NCBI RefSeq assembly: GCF_040436345.1
Contig: NC_133221.1
Location: 21,772,665 to 21,836,664, forward strand
Source: Pagrus major
Taxonomy: Eukaryota > Chordata > Actinopteri > Spariformes > Sparidae
Length of the DNA stretch: 64,000 nucleotides
Direction: 5' to 3'
A program made the position numbers and the translations under genes. Of the stretch, positions 11,028-22,686 are shown one piece after another (positions within the stretch are counted from its first letter, which is position 1; every line of letters begins with the position of its first letter). Under the pieces are notes generated by a model. It searched no databases and was not told where the DNA came from. It worked only from the letters and a program-made list of their open reading frames with translations.

Positions 11028-12050
11028 CTGTTACCGAGCCTTCAACCCCACCAGCCTACACCCATCGACCCCACCCCCCACACTCTCCTCCTGCACCACA
11101 GCAGCATCCTGACGAGCCAGTCTCCCTGCATCCATCTCTCATCCATGCGCGCGCGCACACATACACTCAAACAGCGCTGCATGTGCTCACGCTCTTTTTT
11201 CTATAAACTTCACACGCACGACACATGATCTCCACGCAGTTTTGGCGTGGGTGCCCCATCTGCATGCTTCTTATGTCAGTGTCCAACCGAAACGAACCAT
11301 CCTCGCCCCCCCTGTTTGGAAACTCCGTCCTGCAATTGTCTCCTTCAGCTTGACTCTTGGATATTTTAGCGTCCAAGCTATCATGAGATGCTTGTTTATC
11401 AATACTATAAAGTGATGACGAAACACAAAGCTCAATCTGTTGGTGGAGATGAAGGATGTTTGTCTGGAAGAGCAGACTGCATGACTCAGTCGAAAGGTTG
11501 TTTTTGGAGGAGTATTGCGTAAAATGGAAAATGGAAAACGCACACTGGAAACCTTGGAAAGCCTGCTGGTGGTTTTATTCGGACTTCCCAACATAGAAGC
11601 ACAAAACCAACACAGAATTACGAATACAAAGTTGCATATTATACAAAGGCAGTCATGCAGACGCCTTGCAAAGGGATCTTGGACTCATATTTTTTATCCT
11701 CTATTGGCTTTAAATGTGTTCCATCTCGCACTGCTCAACACCACCCAGGCAGTTGATTTGTCGCTTTTTATGGCAAAATATGATGTTAAAGTTTACAACA
11801 ATTTATATGGAGTTCGGGGCGATTCAGCTTCGAGTATTAAACAGAAAATAAAGTCTGCGAAGGTCACCATCATGTAGACACAGTCCTGTTGTGCCGCTTG
11901 AACAAAGCCAAGCGCTCCTGTCCTGAAACTGAGAGGCACACTTGCTGCACGCGCCCCTCACCGCCCCGCTGGGACGGAGGGGTGATGGGGGGGGATGAGG
12001 GAGATGGGTGGGGTTGGGGGAAGGTACACTTCTCCTCCGTTTTTGCTCTT

Positions 12051-12142
12051 ACGGTTAGAGTCCTCTTTTGTCTTTTCAAGCAAATTCGGCGTCGGTAACC
12101 CATCTGTGCCGGCCGGATAACAGGGAGCCTTTGTCTGAAAAT
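12051..12142. promoter_or_regulatory. Paralogous conserved block C upstream of hes2 copy 1
   Basis: It runs 'cggttagagtcctcttttgt' ... 'cggcgtcggtaacccatctg' 'tgcc' ... 'agcctttgt.tgaa' and aligns with 23953-24035, which has the same words in the same order. It includes an E-box CAGATGG (minus strand). It lies about 2.4 kb upstream of the start codon; the copy 2 block lies about 2.0 kb upstream. Confidence 0.65.
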
Positions 12143-13628
12143 GTTCCAACACTTCATGGGAATTAAGAGTCACACGCGGGCTGTGGGAGGGATGGAGGGA
12201 GAAACAGCGAACGGGACTCCACCTGACTTTTGTGCAGCATGATGTGAGCTGGGAGAAAACAGCAGCTTCTGTGTTTTTCCTGAGTCTCAGACAAAAGAAA
12301 GCGCCACAGTACTGTATGTTACACCATCAACAGATCTTAACTTTTTCACTGACCGAAATGAAAGAGCATGTGTTGCGTTTTTTCTAATTCTTCTCAGGAT
12401 ATGTAAGCAGGAGATCAACACTTCAGTCTGATCTGCTCTTGTGGGAGTAAAGAAGGTCCCATTAAGAAAATGTCCTAATTACAGTAGACGGTTTATGTGT
12501 GTTTATCCTCTACAGTCCTTTCTCTGACTGACTAGTTGTGCGGAGGACCATGTCAAAGCTGTCTTGATACTTGCATTTGTGGACAGTCAGTCATTTGTAT
12601 TTATATAGATGGAATATTGTGTCTCCCTGATGTTACAAGTATCTGTTCTGCTAAAAAAAAAAAAATACATCATTCACAGATTTTAGTGTTTATGACACTT
12701 TTGGTTTTCACACAATGAATTTTTTTAAGTTTATCAGATAAGAAATGAGTGTGCAAACACATGCACACCAAAGAGATCAACAACTACCCAACAACATCCA
12801 TTGAACAAAGCTTTCAGTGCGCCAGAAGCAACCTGTGGCTTGTAGCTGACTGCAGAACATCAAACTGAGGGTCACTCATCCAGTCTTTCAACAAATAAGG
12901 TTTAAAATGGAGTGAAAGCACACACAAATGGAGTCATAGGTTATCTCCATTATAAGAGCAGCAAAGACTTTTCATCCATTCAAATGAGAATACATTTTCT
13001 CCAGTATGCTGTAACTGAAGTTGCTCTTTGTGTCTTTCTATACCAGCTGGACATGGAGGTGTCCCACCTGTTATGCAATCTGTTACCACTCATCAGAACA
13101 GAAAAGATTCCGCCTTGTAGTGCCCTATAGACCACCTGGCCACAATGCAGTTTTTAGACAAAGTTTAAGATTGTATTTCAGTCCTTGTTACTCATTCTGA
13201 TGAGATCCCCAACCTGTGAACAAGGCCTTCGACCCTCTAAGTACTTAAGTCCAAGTTAAGTCTTTCCTGTGCTTCTCGATACTTTTGGTTTCACTCAGTT
13301 TTTAGATGAACCTCGTCACTCAGCCCGTTCTCACTTCCACGTGTCTGATTCACTGCAACTGTCCAACCCAGTCGTCAGAATACATGTTGGCAATGTACTT
13401 TTCTGCAAACCACAGATATGTTGAAACGATTTTATGTTGTGGCAGTGCTATGCTTACAGCAAAACCACAAACACGGCTGCATTTTGTCCTGACATTTCAT
13501 CAAAAATATCTGCTTTTGTTGCCACTAAGACAGCTGAAAATATCCCAGTGTCTCATTAAAAACACCCATCCAGTTTCGCGCCAAGCATTCACCCCATCTC
13601 CATTGTAGAAATGTTGTTATGAGATGTA
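12143..13628. other. Intergenic, nothing recognised
   Basis: No gene, RNA or named repeat was recognised. Short open frames (for example 12912-13130 and 13306-13608) match no family known to me. Confidence 0.5.
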
Positions 13629-14350
13629 TTGAGGTCCTTCAACATCTGCCGGACTATGCTCAGGATGTTTTATGAGTCTGTGGTGGCCAGTGCTATCCTC
13701 TATGCTGTTGTGTGCTGGGGCAGCAGGCTGAGGGTAGCGGACGCCAAAAGACTGAACAGACTGATTCGCAAGGCCAGTGATGTTGTGGGAGTGGAGCTGG
13801 ACTCTCTGACGGCGTCAGAGAGGAGGACGCTGTCCAAGTTGCATGTCATCTTAGACAATGGCTCCCATCCACTCCATGACGTGGTGGTCAGCCACAGGAG
13901 TACATTCAGTACTAGACTGATCCCACCAAGATGCACCACAGAGCGCCACAGGAAATTATTCCTACCTGTGGCCATCAAACTGTTCAACTCCTCACTCTGA
14001 GTGTCAGACACTCTGAGTCAATAGGAGGACACTTTGTTTCTCTCTAATGTGCAATAACCATATTTCAACTGTAGAATTATTTATTACACTGCATATTATT
14101 ATTATTATTATTATTATTGTTATTGTTATTGTTATTGTTATTATTGTTATTATTATTACACTGTATATATGGATATGTTCTAGTAGAATATACATTTCTT
14201 GTATTTTTGTTCTGTTTTTGTTGTTCTTGTTTATATATCGTTTTTATTCTTCTGCATATTTCTGGGACTTTGAATGGGAGCAGCTGTAAGGCATGCAATT
14301 TCCCCTCGGGGATCAATAAAGTATTTCTGATTCTGATTCTGATTCTGATG
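13629..14350 (+). mobile_element. LINE (L2/Rex-like) 3' fragment, 5'-truncated
   Basis: An open frame from about 13629 to 14000 has the residues of a LINE ORF2 C-terminus: FYESVVASAILYAVVCWGS, RLNRLIRKASDVVG, then HPLHDVV and RSTFSTRL. A 3' UTR follows, with an ATT/GTT repeat at 14094-14159, and the end is 'tttcccctcggggatcaata' plus 'aagtatttctga' with ATTCTG tandem repeats (14325-14350). This is a typical tail of 5'-truncated fish LINEs. The catalytic reverse-transcriptase motif is missing, so it is a dead fragment. The exact clade is uncertain. Confidence 0.8.
14094..14159. repeat. (ATT)n/(GTT)n microsatellite inside the LINE 3' UTR
   Basis: Tandem ATT triplets with interspersed GTT occupy the 3' UTR of the LINE fragment. 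Confidence 0.9.
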
Positions 14351-14409
14351 AAACGTACAAATGTATGTATCAGTGGTTTGCAGAAACTTACAATGCCAAC
14401 ATTGTATTG

Positions 14410-15450
14410 TTTGTGACAGAGCTGAGTGGTAACACCCTTGACTTGATTTTATCACATGATTGAGATTTCTTCTCTGCCTGTCTCTCCTATTACATCCATG
14501 GTGTCAGTTCACTGTTGTATTCAATCTAAACCCTCAGTAGCTGATGTGTTTACTACTTGCCACATTGGTCCATCAATTAGCCGCCTTTCACTGCATTTAC
14601 AGGTTCTGGTGAAAACTGCCAGTGAGTTAAACAACGTCATTCAAGTCTCCAGTCTGCACTCATCGGGGTCTTCACCCTGCTTTACTGATGAAACACACGC
14701 TCTGAAAGGCTCAATTTATAAGATGGCTGATTGTTGAGTCTCATTCCCAATCCCTCATATCTGATACTTTGTGTCGGTGTCCAGCCCGACCTACCAACCC
14801 AAAGCATCAGTATTTGAAGAGTTGGGAATTAGGCTCGATAAATCAGCTATCTTACAGATTGGACCTTTAAGCAGGCCTGAGAAAAATGGAACACAAATGG
14901 TGTGAATCAAAACTGAAAGTTTTCTACCTCTCATGTCAAGAGTTAGTATCAAATTACAAGCACGCTCTGTCCACAGCCAAAGCACCCTACTTATCTTGCT
15001 TTATCAGTAACAGTTAACACAATCCTAGTTGACTCTGTATTCAAACTTACTCTAAACAGTCGTCTGCGAGCAAGACTTTTTCTGTAGGAAAATAGATGAG
15101 ATTAGATACTTGATGAGTTCCTCATCTCCAGCTACCTGTAAAAATCTACACTGTTATATTAAAATGTTGAATCCCAGTGAGTCCTCACAACATTTGAGAC
15201 TATGTCTCTTTAAAAAACCTGCCACCTCAACCCCAGACCAGTTAAGCTGTTCAAAGATCTTTAGCCATTTCTGGGACCCACAATGCATATTTCTTTTTTA
15301 TTTGTTATTTATTTTACTTAAGAAACCACTTTCAGATTTTTCATACATATCAAATCGTTTTTAACCTTTTCAGTCTGCTTTCAGGGCCTGTCACTCCTCT
15401 AAAACAGTGGTCATCTTTTGCTCACTATGTACCTCAATGCTTCTTGAGTG
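14410..15450 (+). mobile_element. Degenerate LINE ORF2 remnant (endonuclease and RT traces)
   Basis: Two traces suggest a second, more decayed LINE. Near 14434 the translation gives NTLDLILSHD, like the end of a LINE endonuclease ('TLDLVLSHG'). Near 15371 it gives FQSAFRACHSSKTVV, like the RT word 'FQSGFRARHSTETAL', preceded by PLSDFSYISN ('RPISNLPFLSK'). Frames between are broken. The link is by motif only, so confidence is modest. Confidence 0.4.
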
Positions 15451-18218
15451 GATCTCAGTATTCCATTCATGCAGCGTGGGGGTGGGGTGGGGAGTAGCAG
15501 AAGATGGATCAACACCAAACTCGACAACTATCAGGACAAAGACAAGACAATATAATGAGGCATATCTTGCCCTCGGCTGGGTGGGAGGGCTTGAAAGGAT
15601 TGTTATCTACAAAAGAGGGGCCCTGCTGAAAAAGTTGGGGAGCCACTGTCTATGTATCTATTAAGACTAATACTTATCATCTGTTTGTTTGTTTTCCCAA
15701 AACCAAGCTGTGTGCCCCTCTGTCTCTTTTCGTCTCTCTCTGGATCTTCATCCTCCAGTAGATTCAGCCTCCCCTTTTGTGTCTCTCTCTCTTCCTCTCT
15801 GTGTTTGTTTCCTTTCTCCTCTCAGTGTCTCTGGGTTGCTTTAGTCTTGCCTCCTCTGTGTTTGTGTGGTCCCCTTTCTAGGTCTCCGTAGTGGAGAGGA
15901 GGTTATGTAGCTCAGGTTCTATCTGTTTGGTGACACCTGAAGTTGCTCAACATCCTCTTGGATCCATATTCTTCATATATGTTCTTTTATATATCTACAG
16001 TTCAGTCATTCTGATTGTTGATACTGTAATTTTACTATGTTGGTCATTTTATTTATACACGACATCTAATACATGTCTGTTCTTTCAGGAAGAGGGATCC
16101 CTCCAATGTTGCTCTTCCTGTGAAATCTTCCATTGTTTCCCTGTTAGAGGGGCTTTATTGGGAGTTTATTTTTCTTTCAGTCCAGGGTCTGAGCATACAT
16201 AGTGTTGTATATTATGCAGATGTAAAGCTCCTTTAGACAAATTTTGATATGTGATATTGGGCAATATAAATACAATTGATTTGACCTGACACTGTATAAA
16301 GTAATGGTCAAAACTGAAGCATCAGTGCAGGATATTCTTTCTCTATAGTATGAATCAAGCTCCAACATCACTGGATCCTACAATTTCCATTATGCAACTC
16401 AATAGCATCTTTCATTAGACCCTCCCCCCAAGCCCATGTTTACCAGCTGCAAAAGCGTGGCTGGCATTGTTTTCACCTTTTAAGCCTGTGGGTGTGTTTG
16501 TGTGTGTGTGCGTGTGGTCCTGAATACACCTATATAGAAGAACTACCACAGAAGTGGTATTTGGCAGGTAGGCACTGGCAGGTGTTTTTATGTCTGTCTG
16601 TCATGATAACGTCACAGTCGTGCAAGATGCAATCTTTGCAATGCAAAACTTTACAGTGTAGTTGAGATCAAACAAAGGCTGAGTTTGCAGAGGGCTGTGG
16701 TCCAAGCAAGGATGGCTGAAAGTAGGGAGGAAGGAAGTTGGCCCACATTTGTTTTCATGCAGTCACCACCCTGACCTCGTTTGGACCTCCACACCCTCAT
16801 CTGCTACTTAAAGGACACACTGTTTGCTGCATTGCCATTGGATGAAATTGGGTGGAAAATCTAAATGTAATAAGGAGGGGCTCCTTGAAGACATAATGTG
16901 CATAGATAATAATAATTAGTATAATGACCTGATGAAGCCAGAAGTGGGTCATCCAAGAACAAGCAGAACAATGTGGAATGTCGAATGCATCTTTTCATGC
17001 ACATGAACCCAGTCTAATACAACAGTCCTGCAACAAATCCCATTTTCAGGAAGGTGAAATTATTCAGGTTTTGTTGAAGCTGTTTTAAAGAAGTGTTGAT
17101 TCACTTTTATGGTAATTTTGGTAGTTGTAGTTTTTGCATTACACTGGGATGTGCTTCTTCTTTGTCCACCATGTTAATATCAATGACATTAAGCGCCTCA
17201 CATTATTACCAAACATGATTAAACAGCACTACAAACTGCAGCCTCCAAAATAATCATTAAGTTGAATCAACACCTCTGTAAAACAGTTTTTGATTAAGAA
17301 AATTATAGCCTTCATGAAGGTAGGATTTAATGTGCTGCTTTTGTAATAGGTGACGTTCGTTTTAGCATGGTGTACCTAACAAACTGGAAGCTGAGTGTAT
17401 AAGATATTGCCGTTGATGCTTTTGTCTAAAGCGACTCAAAACAGGTCCATTTAGTCTCTATAGGAACAAGGAACCTTAACAACTTCAAAGATATGTTCAT
17501 ATTTTCTTAAAAGACCTTTGTGTTAAGTAACTTTCCACTGCAGCTCAGCAAGGAAACACTGCCTGAAACCACAAAGAGGGACTTAAATACATAACTTTAG
17601 TTGATACCAGCTTAGACTGATGAAGCCTCACCTGAAAAATAGGATGCATTTTTGAATATTTGAATTGTATCACTTCCACTTAAGTCGCACTAAGAATAGA
17701 TTTCACTGCATCTTTAATGCACATAGAGACATTTTATTATCATTTTAAGATAGACTTAAAATATGTGCTTCAACAAACCATTGTGTGGTTTTGGATCTCT
17801 GCCTGTCCCTTTGCTTTATTACTAACCTCTTTCCTTAGAAAATCTTCTGGAGCCACTGGTTTCAGCTCATCCAGGAGAGACATAATAACTCTCCAACATC
17901 CAAGATGTTCAAAGTTACTCATACAGTGATTAATACAGAGCATAAGCAACTATAGTGCCTAAACTGAATTTGTTAGTAAAATTCAAAAAGTTGTAGTTCA
18001 AATCCAGGATGTTGGACCATCCTTAAATGCACCAACATGGACTTTCAAGAGTCCCTGCTCTCAGCTTCATAACCACAGGAGAAGGACATCATGTTGAATA
18101 AAAAGATTTGGGTATCTGTCTCAAACATGTTTCAGGCCTACAAGTTGATTTCATATCAAAAGTATTAACATGTATACAAGTAATGACTGCCTGTGAACAA
18201 AATGAATGAGGATTACCA
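15451..18218. other. Intergenic with a repeat-like tail
   Basis: No gene was recognised. About 16081-16275 ends with 'gatattgggcaatataaata' then 'caattgatttgacctgac', which resembles a widespread fish retroposon or mRNA-like 3' end. Pyrimidine-rich stretches occur near 15715-15880. The rest holds nothing that could be supported. Confidence 0.45.
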
Positions 18219-18220
18219 TA

Positions 18221-19836
18221 TGCAGTGCATTCAGAGTATTCAGACCCCTTCACTTCTTTCCCATTTTGTTATGCCTGTTATGCCTTATGCTAAAAACGTA
18301 AAATTTATCTTTTCCCCTCATCAATCCACACTCAATACACCATAATGACAAAGCTGAAACAGAATTTTAGAAATGTTTGCAAGTTTATTAAAAAGGAAAA
18401 ACTGAAATATCACATTGACATAAATATCCAGACCCTTTATTAAGTATTTAGTTGAAGCACCTTTGGCAGTGATTACAGCATCAAGTCTTCTTTGATATGA
18501 CGCGACAAGCTTTGCACACCTTGATTTGGGGGATTTTCTGCCATTCCTTTCTGCACATCCTCCCAAGCTCTGTCAGGTTGGATGTGGACTGTCGGTGGAC
18601 AGCCATTTTCAGGTCTCTCCAGAGATCTTTGATTGGGTTCAGGTCAGGGCTCTGGCTGGGCCACTCAAGGATATCCACAGAGCCACTCCTGCCTTGGCTT
18701 TGTGTTTAGGGTCATTGTCCTGTTGGAAGGTAAACCTTCGGCCCAGTCTGAGGTCATGAGCACTCCGGACCAGGTTTTCATTAAGGATATCTCTGTACTT
18801 TGCTCCTTTCAGCTCTCCCTCAACCCTGACCAGTCGCCAAGTCCCTGCCACTGAAAAATACTCCCAAAGCATGATGCTGTCACCACCATGCTTGACCGCC
18901 GGGATGGTACTGGGCAGGTGATGAGTGTTGCCTAGTTTCCTCCAGACATGAGACTTAGAATTGAGGCCAAACAGTTCAATCTTGGTTTCATTAGACCAGA
19001 GAATCTTGTTTCTCACAGTCTGATTGTGCTTTAGGTGCTTTTTTGCAAACTCCAAGCTGGCTTTCATGTGTCTTTCACTGAGGAGAGGCATCCATCTGGC
19101 CACTCTGCCATAAAGCCCAGATCAGTGGGGTGTTGCAGCGATGGTTTTGTGTCTCCCATCTCCACACAGGATCTCTGCAGCTCAGACAGAGTGACCATCA
19201 GGTTCTTGGTTACCTCTCTTACCAAGGCCCTTCTCCCCCGATTGCTCAGTTTGGCCAGGCAGCCAGCTCTAGGAACAGTCCCGGTTGTTCCAAATGTTTT
19301 CCATTTAAGAATTATGGAGGCCACTGTGCTCTTGGGGACCTTTAATGCAGCAGAAATTTTTTGTAGCCTTCTCCAGATCTGTGCCTCGACACGATCCTGT
19401 CTCTGACCTCTGCAGGCAGTTCATTTGACCTCATGGCTTGGTTTTTGCTCTAATATGCATTGTCAGCTGTGAGACCTTATATAGACAGGTGTGTGCCTTT
19501 CCAAATCACGTCCAATCAACTGACTTTACCACAGGTGGACTCCAGTCAAGGTGGAGAAACATCTCAAAGATGATCAAGACAAATGGGAGGCACCTGAGCT
19601 AAATTTCAAGTGTCATAGCAAAGTGTCTGAATATTTATGTCAACGTAATATTTCAGTTTTTCCCTTTTAATAAACTTGCAAAAAATTCTAAAATTCTGTT
19701 TCCACTTTGTCATTATGGTGTATTGAGTGTAGATTGATGGGGGGGGGAAATTATTTAAACGATTTTAGCATCAGGCTGCAACATGACAAAATGTGAAAAT
19801 CGTGGAGGGGTCTGAATACTTTCTGAATGCACTAGA
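18221..19836 (-). mobile_element. Tc1/mariner transposon, full-length but decayed
   Basis: A 1.6-kb element flanked by TA (18219-18220 and 19837-19838). The outer ends match as inverted repeats (AGTGCATTCAGA..GTATTCAGACCCC), and similarity continues inward for over 200 bp on each side ('tttattaaaaaggaaaaact' against 'agtttttcccttttaataaa'). Such long terminal repeats are usual for fish Tc1 elements. One minus-strand transposase frame fills the interior but is disrupted. Both TIRs being present argues for a single insertion followed by decay. Confidence 0.93.
18481..19434 (-). pseudogene. Tc1-type transposase pseudogene (DDE family)
   Basis: The start MRSNELPAEVRDRIV lies at 19434. The frame shifts near 19357 (an A is missing in an A run), then continues through helix-turn-helix regions, including ASIILKWKTFGT, and is broken again near 19090 and near 18660. 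Catalytic triad: the first Asp position reads WSNETK where the family has WSDE(S/T)K; the second Asp is present in QQDNDPKHK; the final Glu position reads SPDLNPIKDLWRDLK where the family has NPIENLW. Two of three acidic residues are therefore replaced as well as the frameshifts, so the product cannot be active. Family expectation is about 340 residues. Confidence 0.9.
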
Positions 19837-19838
19837 TA

Positions 19839-20706
19839 CCTGTGCAATGCATATAGGGCAGGAGTTGTAAGCCTCCATAGTTCTTCATGATGTCTTACAA
19901 CAAAGCCATGTAGTGTTGCATGTTAATAAATGATACTACAATAATTGTTCAGTTATTCAATTATTGGAATGGATCATTATTGTTCTGCACCCGTTTAATA
20001 AAATGTTGATATATTCATAATAATTGTGTAATTCGTGCACAACTCATTTCTGCTTCATGGAGAACAATCTTGTTGTTTCGTTGTTGTTAAACAGACGGTA
20101 AACCCTCTACTATTCATAGGCTAAATGCATGTATAAACTGTATCCTAGAGGCTTTTGAATGTGACTTATATCCAGTAAAGTCTAGAGGGAGAAGGAGTTT
20201 GTGCAAAAGAAGCTTAAATAAGAAACATGATCCTGTGCTAGGATAAAGAATAAACCTGGAAACAGAGTACTAATATCTAATATATACTAATTTTATGATA
20301 CTAGAAAAACACCCAAGCCTTAAACTGATGGGGTTAATAATGGGAGGTAGTCTGACAAAATGACTGAGAAACAAGCCTGTGTTTTTGGTTTGTGTCTAAT
20401 TTGTCATTGTAGTTCACAGCTGCAGTCATCTCAGTGTGTTTCCCATCACACAACCAGTCCACAACTTCTTCCCACCACTTTGGCGGCAACTGGAGAGGCG
20501 CCTCACATCAGCAACAATGGAGCAGCTGCTCATCAGCATCAATGGGCTCAGGCTGACCCGTGGCTTTATGCGTTTGCGCGCCTTTTTTTATTCCTTTCAT
20601 GTCACTGAGATTCCTCTCAGGAAGACGTCTGGGTTTAATCATAGACTCGAGACCACCATAAAAAAAAATCAAAGATCAAACAACAAAGCCATATTCGTTG
20701 AGAATA
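19839..20706. other. Intergenic downstream of hes2 copy 2
   Basis: Mostly A+T-rich. About 20430-20600 is more complex ('ggcggcaactggagaggcgc', 'acaatggagcagctgctc', 'gtttgcgcgcctttttt') and could be a conserved noncoding block with a CAGCTG E-box, but no counterpart was found near copy 1. No gene is seen. Confidence 0.4.
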
Positions 20707-21144
20707 TTTATTGAAAAGCTTTTGTCGATGACAAACATTTGAAGTGTCACAAAACATGTTTTTCTTACATAATGTCAATGAATAGTAACAATCCTACTTA
20801 ACACATAGTGTTTACAGACTATTCTTTTGCACAGACCAAAATACTTTTAAGTCCATCGTGCAAACCTCAAACAAAATAACCCTTGGGGTTTTACAAAAGT
20901 GTTGTCTACAACCCATATCTCTGAAACCCCAAAGAGGATTGCATTTAAAAACGTCCATAGACTTCAGTTTCTTTGAGATCTGTGCTCGTGTGCTCTCTGG
21001 CATTAAACGCAAAATGAGCTCAATTAAATCATCATACAGCAACTCCAACAATTCTTAATAGCAATGACTACGGTTATTGGAATACAAACAGCATTAATAT
21101 CATCACAAAATAAATAACACGCATGAGATAAATGTCCATCTAAT
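20707..21144 (-). other. 3' UTR of hes2 copy 2
   Basis: It extends from the stop (21145) to an AATAAA on the minus strand at 20707-20712. The block 20828-20954 is related to the copy 1 3' UTR (8382-8505), although the sequence right next to the stop codon is unrelated in the two genes. Confidence 0.65.
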
Positions 21145-21960
21145 CTACCAAGGTCTCCACATGGCCGCGCTGACAGCCTGTGGGCCTGGCTGCGCTCTGA
21201 TGGGAGCCACTGCGCTGCTGCTGCTGCGGGACTGGCTCTCCAGTCTGGAGCTGAAGCTGGATTTGAGGCTCAGGAGTCTCTGTTGGATCTGAGGGAACGT
21301 CCTGGAGCTCTGAGCGCAGCAGTTCAGGCAGGTCGGGGTGACGGTGGCGGACATGGACTGCTGGACGAAGTCGTTGACCCGCTGGCACGCGTCTTGATCC
21401 AGGCTCGTTTTGGGAAGCAGAGCGGAGACGCGCTGGAGGCAGGCTTTGTAGCCTTCCTTGTAACTGTCTGCGGAATCTGGAGGGAGAAGAGGTTTGATCA
21501 GTGGATTGCATTTTATAGCCTACAACCTCAAATAAGATAGTTTGTGAAATGCATGTCGTAGTTGTAGAGACGATGCTCACCTTTGACAGGAGTGGATGGG
21601 AGATCTCTGAGGAAGCGGACGGTCATTTCCAGAATATCAGCTTTCTCCAGTTTGGAGTAGCGTGCGTTGTCTTTGCCAACCAGAGGAAGAATCAGGCTTT
21701 TCAAGTGACTGAGACTGTCGTTGATACGAGCACGTCTTCTCTTCTCCAACAAGGGTTTGAGAGTCTGGAAAAAAGTGACGAAAAACGTTATTCAGCTGTA
21801 CTTTAAAAGAGTCAAATCAGAAAACATTTTAAAGAGGAATAAACAGCTGCAGTTTCTGTCTTTCCCTTACCTTTCTCAGTTCGTTGGCTTGTTTTCTCTG
21901 GGCCACGGTGGACCTGGCAGTGAGAGGCTGGCTGGCCTCGGTAGTGATGCTGGGACTCAT
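21145..21960 (-). CDS. hes2: hes2-type bHLH-Orange transcriptional repressor, copy 2
   Basis: A complete three-exon gene: 21871-21960, 21581-21764 and 21145-21476, 606 bp, 201 residues. Exon 1 begins [20 protein letters not shown] and ends ELRK. The middle exon encodes the whole bHLH ([20 protein letters not shown], then [20 protein letters not shown]) without the intron that copy 1 has at 9284-9394. The two joined copy 1 exons have exactly the same length (184 bp). The last exon encodes the Orange domain and the terminal WRPW. It differs from copy 1 by only three substitutions and one CTG triplet (an extra Ser). A nuclear Groucho-dependent repressor is expected from the family. Teleosts are known to carry two linked hes2 genes (hes2.1/hes2.2); which copy is which cannot be decided here. 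Confidence 0.95.
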
Positions 21961-22050
21961 TTCGTTTGCTGCTTGTTGTTGTGCTTTTTGAGGGGAGGTA
22001 CTTGCTCTTGGAGCGGCTGAGCTCGAGTGTGCCGCAGATCTGGAGAGCCT

Positions 22051-22100
22051 CCTATTTATGTGGGTCCGGCGCGTCAGAGGGGAGGGGACACAAGCCATCG
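22051..22100 (-). promoter_or_regulatory. hes2 copy 2 core promoter
   Basis: Minus-strand CATAAATAGG (22051-22060) lies about 90 bp upstream of the start codon. 'ggtccggcgcgtc' and 'caagccatcg' (22091-22100) follow in the same order as at copy 1. A CCAGATGG E-box lies at about 22162-22170. Confidence 0.7.
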
Positions 22101-22686
22101 TGCTGGGGGGTTGACACAGGGGGGCGATGCCTTTGGGACCTGAGCGGAGCTCTTGTCTGGACCATCTGGTCCCTTTGGGCCCCTGCGTCTACCGCTGGTA
22201 TGTGGAGTTTCGTGTTGATGCTGATGCTTTATTGCGTTTAAAATTTTACACTTTAACGTTCATCCGAGATCGAATTACGCATACAAGACATACAACGATG
22301 TTGTTCTCCTTCACATAGGCTATATCAGACAGCTGCTCCTTTGTAATTTTCTATGAAAAGGAATCCTTCCTTTTCACCTTTTGTTTATCAAATTGATAAA
22401 CTGACTGTTTATTGTCCTGTTTATTTTTGCATCAGAAATCCCCCACATATGAGCAGCCAAATCCCCAAAAGATCATTTAGTTCGTTGAGATAGCTGAAAG
22501 TTGCACTGCTACAGCTGAACAATGACAACGTTGGATCAAAACGATTAAAATAATAATAATAAATTCGTTCCCCTTATTGATGCTTATGGAGTGGACTTGG
22601 CTTCCCGCCACAACAACAGCAACACAGAGCCAGATGAGTGATTCTGAGGTGACAGGACTAATCTATTCCTACAATTAATAAACCAG

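Larger units (their letters stand above)
9824..12050. other. Upstream regulatory tract of hes2 copy 1
   Basis: No gene is seen. A CAGATGG E-box (plus-strand 'ccatctg', 9890-9896) lies close to the promoter, and two blocks shared with copy 2 are listed separately. Open frames near 11167-11877 show no recognisable domain. G+C rises near 10980-11160 and 11880-12030. Confidence 0.5.

Noticed and set aside
14004-14316. Poly-Ile, poly-Asn and poly-Leu open frames
   Set aside because: Translation of the ATT/GTT array in the LINE 3' UTR.
18497-19406. Plus-strand open frames across the Tc1 element
   Set aside because: Antisense to the transposase pseudogene; no independent domain.
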